Assembly (NCBI GenBank): GCA_947504725.1
Contig: CANNHN010000001.1
Coordinates: 372,001 to 436,000, forward strand
Length of the DNA stretch: 64,000 nt
Origin: Bacteroidota bacterium
GTDB lineage: Bacteria; Bacteroidota; Bacteroidia; 2-12-FULL-35-15
Direction of reading: 5' to 3'
This document shows, one piece after another, positions 57,371 to 64,000 of the stretch; position 1 is the stretch's first letter, and each line of letters opens with the position of its first letter. Below the pieces are notes generated by a model. That model had not been told where the DNA came from and ran no database searches. It was given only the letters and a program-made list of their open reading frames with translations. The translations under genes were made by a program, and so were the position numbers.

Positions 57371-58375
57371 TTATTTTAAAGAGATCTTTACTGTATAACT
57401 TCCAGTATTACTAACATTATAAACCGTTTCGTAAATTGAAATAAACAACATACCACTTGAGGCTGCAACACCGTTTAATTTTGCACCTGCTTTTAGTGTT
57501 TGAGTTGAAGTTTCACCAATTTTGTATACTACATTCCCATAAGCAGGGTAAGAACCACCAGCATTATAATCTCCTTCATAATCACTAATCGCTGCAGCTG
57601 CACCAGCAATCGATCCATCTGGTTTGTATTTACTTCCCGATAAACTAGCGAAAGAAACTTCGCCACTAGCCGTTATTGTAAATTTTTGTCCTTGCTTCAG
57701 CATGATTCCTGTTTTCAACCAGCCACCAGCAGTATTTGAACTAATATGTTTTGTTGCTAATAATTTGAAAGTCAAATCTCCACTTCCGCTATCACCAGTA
57801 TACATCACATCTATGTGTTTGATTTTTTCTTTTGGAATGCTCAATGTTCCGTATTCTGTTTTCAAATCAATTTTTGCAAAATCATATGTTCCACCCATTG
57901 AATATTCATAATCAATGGAGACAACATCTTTATCAGAAATAGAACTTTCTACATTATATTTTGACTGCAAATCAAGCAATGCTCCATCTACCGTGTAATC
58001 AGTATATGTAGATGGCTCGTATTTAGCAGAGTAGATAAAATCGGTGATCGCTGGAATAGCTTTTATATCCGTCTTTACCAGCTCATCAAAAGAGGTTTTG
58101 CGCATTTGTTCATTTGAATTTGACAATTGCTTTATCAAGTTAATTACTTTGTCGCTTGTTGTTTTGTCGCTTGTTATTCCTAAATCTAAGGCAGTAACAT
58201 TTTTAATAGGAATCTCTAACTTTCCGTATGAGGTAGTCAAGGAGATGCTAGCCATTTTAGAAGTACCACTTACAACATTTCCATCGCGCAAAGTAAGTTT
58301 TAACTCAACATCATTTTGTGCTTGAATATTCAAACCACAAAACAGAATTAGTATTCCTACAATTATTTTTTTCAT
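57371..58375 (-). CDS. Secreted protein with C-terminal LecA (PA-IL)-like domain
   Basis: 334 residues, signal peptide ending NIQAQ. The N-terminal part (about residues 20-75) and a middle part (about 140-195) are related beta modules (YGKLEIPIKNVTALD and YGTLSIPKEKIKHID). The last about 120 residues resemble Pseudomonas lectin LecA: GIMLKQGQKFTITASGEVSF, GNVVYKIG, GMLFISIYE and NTGSYTVKI. Of the LecA calcium ligands only part is kept (YE and NT in place of ND and NN), so sugar binding is uncertain. It lies 13 bases after the giant gene. Confidence 0.75.
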   Translation of the reverse strand: MKKIIVGILILFCGLNIQAQNDVELKLTLRDGNVVSGTSKMASISLTTSYGKLEIPIKNVTALDLGITSDKTTSDKVINLIKQLSNSNEQMRKTSFDELVKTDIKAIPAITDFIYSAKYEPSTYTDYTVDGALLDLQSKYNVESSISDKDVVSIDYEYSMGGTYDFAKIDLKTEYGTLSIPKEKIKHIDVMYTGDSGSGDLTFKLLATKHISSNTAGGWLKTGIMLKQGQKFTITASGEVSFASLSGSKYKPDGSIAGAAAAISDYEGDYNAGGSYPAYGNVVYKIGETSTQTLKAGAKLNGVAASSGMLFISIYETVYNVSNTGSYTVKISLK

Positions 58376-58388
58376 AAATTAATTTAGT

Positions 58389-61300
58389 TTATTGAGATTG
58401 AACTTCTGTATCTCTTAAATATTCCGTTTCGGTAATAGCAACATTGTCTTTAAAGAAGTAAATTGGTCCAAAAGAAGTTTCTTTTCTTATATACAAGTGA
58501 CCTTCTAATCCTCTAACAACAATCCTTCTTGTTACTTTAGCATTATTTTCGGTTGCACTTTCTTCAGTGATTCCTTCTGGATATTTTTTTGCCAAATCGC
58601 TTTTAAAATCTTCATTAATTGCGTTTGTATTAGTTGTAGTTGTCGTGTTTTTCTTTTTCAGCAAGATATCAATCTCAGCAAACTTGTCCTTAGGATATTT
58701 TTCCGATGGTTTGATAAGAGAAGCATCTAAGAATTTATTTTTAGCCGACTTGTAATCTTTTAAAGCAAACAATTTGTCTCCTTTACTAATAACATCTAAA
58801 TACTGTGCATCTTTTTCTTTAGCACGAGCTAAACCATCAATGAGTCCGTTTGCTTCTGAAATTTTATTTGCTGGATACGGTTCTTTTGGTTTAATTAATT
58901 GTGCCTCTTTATAAACTGAAATAGCATTTGAATAGTCCTTGTTTGCAAGAAGTCCATCCGCTTTATCAATTACGGCTTGATACTTTGCTTGAATTGCCTG
59001 AACTTTTGCAGCATCTGCAAGCAAACCATTTATTTTTACTATTTGGTCTTTAGGATATTGCTCAGAAGGCTTCAACGAAGATGCATCAGTATAAAGAGCT
59101 TTAGCAGGATCGTAATTTTTAGAATTAAATTCTACATCTGCTTTTGCAATTGTTGCTTTATAGTTTTGTTCCAATTCTTTTGCTCCAGCTTCTTTTGCAA
59201 TTAATGCATCTATGGCAGCAATTTTATCTTTTGGATATTTTTCAACAGTTTTTATTCCTAAAGCTTCATTGTAAGCCAATTTTGCTCCGTCATAATCTTT
59301 CGAAGCTAATGCAGCATCTGCTTTAGCAACAGCAGCAAGATACTTTTCGTTCAACGCTTTTGCAGCAGCATCTTTATTTGCTAATTCAGAAAGAAGTTTA
59401 TCTATTTCTGTAATTTTATCTGTAGGATATTTTTCACCAGATTTAATTCCCAATGCCTCAAAATAAGCTGTTTTCGCGTTAGCATACGTTTTTGCTTTAA
59501 ACGCTGCATCACCTTTTGCAATTGCAGTCTTGTATTTCGACTCAAGAGCCAAGCGGTCTTTTTCAGAAGAGGCAGCATCCATTAATGAATCAATTTCCGA
59601 AAGTTTATCAGTAGGATATTGTTCGCCAGGTTTTATAACTAATGCTTCATTGTATGCAGCTTTTGCAGCAGTGTATGTCTTCGCTTTAAATGCTGCATCG
59701 CCTTTTGCTATTGCAGCTTTATATTTGGCTTCTAATTCTCTTTCTTTTGCTAAACGCGCTTTCTCAGCAGCATCGTTCGACATCAAACCATCAATCTCAG
59801 CAAGTTTATCTTTCGGATATTTTTCTGTTGGCTTATACGTCAAGGCTTCATTGTAAGCCGTTTTTGCTGCAGCATAGGTTTTAGCAGAAAGCGCAGCATC
59901 ACCTTTTGATATTGCAGCAGTATATTTTGCTTCTAATTCTTTTCCTTTGTTTGCAGCAGCAATTTCAGCCAATGCTTTTTCTACTTCCGCTAACTTATCT
60001 TTCGGATATTGTTCTGAAGGTTTAAGAGCAAGTGCGGCAGTGTATTGTGTTTTTGCAGTAGTATAATCTTTAGAGCCTAGACCTGCATCTCCTTTTGCAA
60101 TCGCATCCGCATATTTTTTCTCCAACTCTTTCGCACCCATTTCTTTTGCAAGGATGGCATTAATTTCGGATATTTTATCTTTCGGATATTTTTCAGCAGC
60201 CTTAAACACGATTGCTTCATTGTAAGAAGTTTTTGCTCCAACATAATCTTTAGAGCCAAAAGCAGCATCCCCTTTTGCAATTGCTGCTGCATATTTCTCA
60301 GCCAATTCTTTTTCTTTAGCTAAGCGTGCTTGCTCGGCAGCATCTTTTGCACCAGCATCTGAAATGGCTTTATCAATAGCGGCTAGTTGAGCTTTCGGAT
60401 AAGCTTCAGCTGGTTTAAATCCAAGTGCTTCATTGTATCCCGTTTTTGCATCGTCATACGATTTTGTTTTAAATGCAGCATCACCTTTTGCAACAGCAGC
60501 TTTGTATTTTTCATCCAATTCTTTTGCACCCATTTCTTTTGCAAGAAGAGCATCAATTTCAGCAATCTTATCTTTTGGATATTGTTCTGCTGATTTAATA
60601 GCTAGTGCTTCGTTATAAGCAGTTTTTGCAGCTGGATATGTTTTTGCTTTTAATGCGGCATCACCTTTTGCAACAGCTGCTTTGTATTTCGCTTCTAATT
60701 CTTTTTCTTTAGCAATACGATCTTTATCAGCAGCTTCAGCAGCCAACGCTTTTTCTATTTCCGCTAATTTATCTTTCGGATATTGTTCACTTGGTTTGTA
60801 TCCCAGTGCTTCAGTAAAAGCCGTTTTTGCTACTGCAAACGTTTTAGCAGAAATTGCAGCATCCCCTTTTGCAACGGCAGCTTTATATTTTTCTTCCAAC
60901 GCTTTTGCACCCATTTCTTTTGCAAGAATAGCATCTATCTCCGCAATTTTATCTTTCGGATATTTTTCTGTCGCTTTATAAGTTAAAGCTTCGTTATAAG
61001 AGGTTTTTGCTGATGCATAATCTTTAGAACCTAAAGAAGCATCCGCTTTTGCTATTGCGGCAGCATACTTCGCAGCCAATTCTTTTTCTTTTGCTAAACG
61101 CGCTTGTTCTGCTGCATCTTTTGAAGCGGCATCTGCAATAGCCTTGTCAATAGCTAGTAATTGTGCTTTCGGATAAGCTTCAGCTGGCTTAAAACCTAAT
61201 GCATCATTATAACTAGTTTTTGCAACATCGTATGATTTTGTTTTAAAAGCTGCATCTGCTTTAGTTATAGCAGCAGTATATTTTTCGTTTAATTCTTTAG

Positions 61301-63215
61301 CTGCTGAATCCTTTGCAAGTAATCCATCAATTTCTGCAAGCTTGTCTTTCGGATATTGTTCAGCCGATTTTATAGTTAATGCTTCGTTGTATCCCGCTTT
61401 TGCTGCATCGTATGTTTTTGCTTTAAATGCAGCATCTGCTTTTGCGATTACTGCTTTATATTTTGTTTCTAACTCTGCACCTTTTGCAGCATCTGCCAAT
61501 GTTTTATCAATCTCCGCCAATTTATCTTTCGGATATTGTTCGGCAGACTTAACTACTATCGCTTCATTGTATCCAGCTTTTGCAGTTGTGTAATCTTTCT
61601 TTGCAAGAGCAGCATCACCTTTTGCTATCGCTGCATTGTATTTATCATTTAATGCTTTCTCTTTGGCTAAACGATCTTTTTCAGCTGCATCTTTAGCAGC
61701 TGCGTCCGCAATTAATTTATCAATTTCAACAATTTTATCTTTTGGGTATTGCTCAGTAGCTTTTACACTTATTGCTTCATTGTATGCGGCTTTTGCATTT
61801 ACATAATCTTTAGCTGCTAAAGCTTTATCGCCTTTTGCAATTGCGGCTGCATATTTTTCTCCTATTGCTTTTTCTGAATTTTCTTTTGCGGCAATGTCTG
61901 CTAAAATTTTATCAATCTCTGCAATCTTATTTTTTGGATATACTTCGTTTGGCTTCAACTTCAATGCTTCCTCGTAACCAGGCTTAGCAAAAGAATATAA
62001 TTTTGAATTAAACGATTTATCTGCATTCGCAATTGCAGCTTTGTATTTATCATCTAAATCTTTGTTTGCTTTTTCTTTCGCTAAAATGTCAGCAAGTATT
62101 TTATCTATCTCCGCAATTTTATCTTTTGGATATTTTTCTGCTGGCTTCAAGGCTGATGCTTCTGAATATGAAGCTTTCGCACTCTCATATGTTTTACCGC
62201 CAAATGCTGCATCTGCTTTTTGAATTGCAGATTTATATTTTGATTCTAGCTCTGCTCCTTTAGCTAAATCTGCTTGAATTTTAGCAATTTCATCTAGCTT
62301 ACCTTTAGGGTAAACTTCTGCTGCTTTCAACTTTAAAGCATCTGTATAAGAAACTTTTGCTGCATCATAATTTTTAGCTGTAAATGCGGCATCTGCTTTT
62401 GCGATTGCTGCTTTATAATCTGCTTCTAAACCCGCATTCTTGGCAGCATCAGCAATCAGCTTTTCAATTTCAACTATCTTACCTTTTGGATAAGCCTCGC
62501 CTGGCTTAATACTCAGTGCATCTGTATAAGCTGCACGTGCAGTTGTATAATCTTTTTTTCCAAATGCTGCATCTCCTTTTATGATGGCTGCTTCGTACTT
62601 ACTAGCTGCTGCACTTTCTAGCGCTGTTTTGTTTTTAGCCTCTTCATCGGCTTTCTTTATTGCTTCCTGCTCTACCTGATTCAATTTAGCAAGCTCATCT
62701 TGCATAGATTGTGAATAAGCTTTGTCAAAATCAACTTCTTTTATTTTTTCATCGTAATAAAATTTAGCAATAGGCTGACTCAATATCTGATTGATTTGAG
62801 CTACTACACTTGGATCCTTAGGCATTTCAAAAATACTTACTTCAATATCTTGACCCCCAAAATCTTCCTTAGCACGGTCATCTGGTATTCCTTTAAAATT
62901 GAAATAGAACTTTTTAGTTATACAACCTGCCTTAGTTACTGTCAGTGTATATTCTGAACCTAAATCCATTTTAACATCAAAGCGACCACTAGTATTAGTT
63001 ACCAGTTGAGAAACCTGTGAAGAACCTTTGAATAAAGTAACAACAGCGCCTTCTGTTTTTTTTCTGCTCTTTTTTACTGTTCCTTTTACACTATATGAAT
63101 TCGTTTGACCACTTGCTGTCTCAGCTGTAAATGTCAAAAACACAAACAAAAACAGGAATCCAAGGAGAAATTTCACTGACTGATTTGATGCTTTATTTAA
63201 AGGAGTAAAAATCAT
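58389..63215 (-). CDS. Giant secreted protein with 21 TPR-like tandem repeats
   Basis: 1608 residues. A signal peptide ends near ASGQ (residue 37). A carboxypeptidase-regulatory-like beta domain follows (about 40-130: SVKGTVKKSRKKTEGAVVTL, SGRFDVKMDLGSEYTLTV). Then a linker, and about residues 205-1520 with 21 units of about 63 residues: AAIAKGDAAFxxKxYxxAKxxYNEAL, KxxExYPKDKIAEID, sometimes with an RLAKEKEL linker. These resemble TPR/Sel1-like helical hairpins. A conserved C-terminal piece (KKYPEGITEE, RRIVVRG, YFFKDN) recurs in Bacteroidota cell-surface proteins. It is first in a four-gene operon. It may act as a periplasmic or surface scaffold; no catalytic motif is seen. Confidence 0.9.
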   Translation of the reverse strand: MIFTPLNKASNQSVKFLLGFLFLFVFLTFTAETASGQTNSYSVKGTVKKSRKKTEGAVVTLFKGSSQVSQLVTNTSGRFDVKMDLGSEYTLTVTKAGCITKKFYFNFKGIPDDRAKEDFGGQDIEVSIFEMPKDPSVVAQINQILSQPIAKFYYDEKIKEVDFDKAYSQSMQDELAKLNQVEQEAIKKADEEAKNKTALESAAASKYEAAIIKGDAAFGKKDYTTARAAYTDALSIKPGEAYPKGKIVEIEKLIADAAKNAGLEADYKAAIAKADAAFTAKNYDAAKVSYTDALKLKAAEVYPKGKLDEIAKIQADLAKGAELESKYKSAIQKADAAFGGKTYESAKASYSEASALKPAEKYPKDKIAEIDKILADILAKEKANKDLDDKYKAAIANADKSFNSKLYSFAKPGYEEALKLKPNEVYPKNKIAEIDKILADIAAKENSEKAIGEKYAAAIAKGDKALAAKDYVNAKAAYNEAISVKATEQYPKDKIVEIDKLIADAAAKDAAEKDRLAKEKALNDKYNAAIAKGDAALAKKDYTTAKAGYNEAIVVKSAEQYPKDKLAEIDKTLADAAKGAELETKYKAVIAKADAAFKAKTYDAAKAGYNEALTIKSAEQYPKDKLAEIDGLLAKDSAAKELNEKYTAAITKADAAFKTKSYDVAKTSYNDALGFKPAEAYPKAQLLAIDKAIADAASKDAAEQARLAKEKELAAKYAAAIAKADASLGSKDYASAKTSYNEALTYKATEKYPKDKIAEIDAILAKEMGAKALEEKYKAAVAKGDAAISAKTFAVAKTAFTEALGYKPSEQYPKDKLAEIEKALAAEAADKDRIAKEKELEAKYKAAVAKGDAALKAKTYPAAKTAYNEALAIKSAEQYPKDKIAEIDALLAKEMGAKELDEKYKAAVAKGDAAFKTKSYDDAKTGYNEALGFKPAEAYPKAQLAAIDKAISDAGAKDAAEQARLAKEKELAEKYAAAIAKGDAAFGSKDYVGAKTSYNEAIVFKAAEKYPKDKISEINAILAKEMGAKELEKKYADAIAKGDAGLGSKDYTTAKTQYTAALALKPSEQYPKDKLAEVEKALAEIAAANKGKELEAKYTAAISKGDAALSAKTYAAAKTAYNEALTYKPTEKYPKDKLAEIDGLMSNDAAEKARLAKERELEAKYKAAIAKGDAAFKAKTYTAAKAAYNEALVIKPGEQYPTDKLSEIDSLMDAASSEKDRLALESKYKTAIAKGDAAFKAKTYANAKTAYFEALGIKSGEKYPTDKITEIDKLLSELANKDAAAKALNEKYLAAVAKADAALASKDYDGAKLAYNEALGIKTVEKYPKDKIAAIDALIAKEAGAKELEQNYKATIAKADVEFNSKNYDPAKALYTDASSLKPSEQYPKDQIVKINGLLADAAKVQAIQAKYQAVIDKADGLLANKDYSNAISVYKEAQLIKPKEPYPANKISEANGLIDGLARAKEKDAQYLDVISKGDKLFALKDYKSAKNKFLDASLIKPSEKYPKDKFAEIDILLKKKNTTTTTNTNAINEDFKSDLAKKYPEGITEESATENNAKVTRRIVVRGLEGHLYIRKETSFGPIYFFKDNVAITETEYLRDTEVQSQ
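58650..62600. repeat. Coding tandem repeat array, 21 units of about 190 bp, with a 774-bp higher-order copy
   Basis: Units are marked on the minus strand by codons for YPKDK(I/L)AEID. The GCTTTCGGATAAGCTTCAGC landmark at 60391 recurs at 61165, an exact 774-bp (258-codon) offset. Similarity continues on both sides, so about four units were copied as a block. Confidence 0.85.
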
Positions 63216-63429
63216 ATTTAATGCTTAATTATCAATTACTTATACCACACAACTCATGTAATTCGCAAATATCGTAAAAAATGGTCAAAAAATCACAAAA
63301 AACAGTCAATTACTTTGCCACAAAATTTCAACTATAAATTAGCCCTATTTTTTCTATTTATTTAGGAACTTTTGTTTTAAAATAAAATTTCTTACATTTA
63401 TAAAAATAGCCTTTAAATACAAGCATTCA

Positions 63430-64000
63430 ATGAGCTTAAGTTACTGGGAAAAAACAATCTATTTTAATGATATCGATGTTGCAATTATCGGGAGCGGAAT
63501 TGTGGGATTAAATGCTGCTTTAAATCTTAAGAAAAAACATACAGATTTGAAGATTGTTGTGCTTGAAAGAGGCATGCTCCCTTCTGGGGCAAGTTCTAAA
63601 AATGCTGGTTTTGCATGCTTTGGTAGCGCTAGTGAATTGTTGAGCGACTTAAATAACACTTCCGAAAACGAGACTTTTTCATTGGTTGAAAAACGTTGGA
63701 AAGGATTGCTAAGACTAAGAAAAAATTTAGGAGACAAGGCAATTGATTTTCATAACTGGGGTGGATACGAAGTGTTTGATACAAAAAAAAAGTATGCTTT
63801 GTGTGAATCAAAAATCGACTACTTAAATAAACATACTTTTCCTATTATCGGTAAAAAAAATGTATATCAAAATGCTGATAATAAAATCAAAACTTTTGGC
63901 TTTAAGAACGTTAAACACATGATTGTGAACACAGCCGAAGCACAAATTGATACAGGAAAAATGATGCGTGCATTAATTGATAAAGTTAGAAAACTGGGTG
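63430..64000 (+). CDS. FAD-dependent oxidoreductase (DAO family), N-terminal part
   Basis: Starts with ATG at 63430 and runs off the right edge (about 190 residues visible). The Rossmann FAD motif AIIGSGIVGLNAA lies near residues 20-32, with an acidic/basic end of strand 2 (VVLERGMLPSGASSKNAGFA), typical of glycine/D-amino-acid oxidase-type enzymes (DadA, ThiO, GlpD). Divergent from the giant-repeat operon across about 210 bases of AT-rich DNA with no other gene; substrate unknown. Confidence 0.85.
   Translation, partial: MSLSYWEKTIYFNDIDVAIIGSGIVGLNAALNLKKKHTDLKIVVLERGMLPSGASSKNAGFACFGSASELLSDLNNTSENETFSLVEKRWKGLLRLRKNLGDKAIDFHNWGGYEVFDTKKKYALCESKIDYLNKHTFPIIGKKNVYQNADNKIKTFGFKNVKHMIVNTAEAQIDTGKMMRALIDKVRKLG

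Noticed and set aside
58567-62263. Many frames on the opposite strand and shifted frames of the giant repeat gene
   Set aside because: Shadows of the periodic coding sequence; they have no start signals and are Leu/Phe/Ser-rich antisense artefacts.
1-64000. tRNA or rRNA genes
   Set aside because: No cloverleaf with a GTTCGA-type T loop and matching acceptor stem was recognised; a covariance-model scan would be decisive.

Overview
The window is AT-rich chromosomal DNA of a member of the Bacteroidota, probably a gliding or type IX secretion (T9SS) lineage. Supporting signs are a GldI-type peptidyl-prolyl isomerase, a CHU_C / type B T9SS sorting domain next to a PorP/SprF-family protein, TAnnTTTG promoter boxes, a near absence of Shine-Dalgarno sequences, and Bacteroidota-typical families (DUF5683, DUF6132, DUF983, DUF4846, LepB with a DUF5684 domain, WbqC). 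No rRNA, tRNA, CRISPR array, integrase or transposase was found. I did not try to name a genus.

Layout. 1-5.5 kb: 5'-portion of an aminopeptidase P gene, a cluster of three hairpins, rpmB, and a minus-strand operon of two SGNH-hydrolase-like proteins plus an AlgI-type MBOAT acyltransferase, probably a cell-surface O-acylation module. 5.6-10.4 kb: a minus-strand array of four FKBP genes carrying about eight FKBP domains, ending in a GldI candidate, headed by nrnA and divergent from ndk. 11-16.9 kb: a DUF2779 two-nuclease protein, the T9SS pair, a VanX-like dipeptidase, a CtlX-like amidinotransferase and YajQ. 16.9-23.9 kb: a minus-strand run of mostly membrane proteins (DgkA, DUF1361, a DUF4173-like/LRR fusion, a Coq4-like protein, unknowns) with a small winged-helix regulator and a shared palindrome at two promoters. 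24-32.6 kb: housekeeping genes cdaA, def, ruvX, dapD, a GT9 glycosyltransferase, an L-threonylcarbamoyladenylate synthase, a CCA-adding enzyme and miaA. 32.6-36.3 kb: an MFS transporter, a Crp/Fnr regulator and a co-directional redox/sulfur operon (DUF2892, DUF6132, two rhodaneses, thioredoxin, DUF983). 36.2-43.6 kb: a haem c/copper monooxygenase-like lipoprotein, LuxC-type acyl-CoA reductase divergent from a ferredoxin, serC, an FMN reductase and a UPF0173 hydrolase. 43.6-50.6 kb: the conserved parA-parB-DUF5683-dapB-lepB-lepB-wbqC locus. 50.8-55.8 kb: an acyl-CoA carboxylase beta subunit, DUF6580, an ECF sigma factor with two small partners, and a sterol-desaturase-family protein. 55.8-63.2 kb: a minus-strand four-gene operon headed by a 1608-residue protein with 21 tandem repeat units, followed by a LecA-like lectin-domain protein, a beta-barrel protein and a DUF4846 lipoprotein. 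The window ends inside an FAD-dependent oxidoreductase gene.

Intergenic spaces are rich in short palindromic repeat families (GTCATTGCGAG type, CTTCGACTnCGCTCAGGGTGAC type, CCCTCTCC/GGAGAGGG type, GGAAGAT tandems). Some have entered coding sequence: one supplies part of a signal peptide and one the last codons of the CCA enzyme. All six TTG starts inferred here are followed directly by AAA, and several genes have a TAnnTTTG box so close to the start codon that leaderless or nearly leaderless mRNAs are likely.

The loci most worth following up are the winged-helix-controlled membrane operon (17.7-23.9 kb), the giant-repeat/lectin operon (55.8-63.2 kb), the FKBP array beside gldI, and the Crp/Fnr-rhodanese operon with a well-placed GTAAC-N4-GTTAC dyad.
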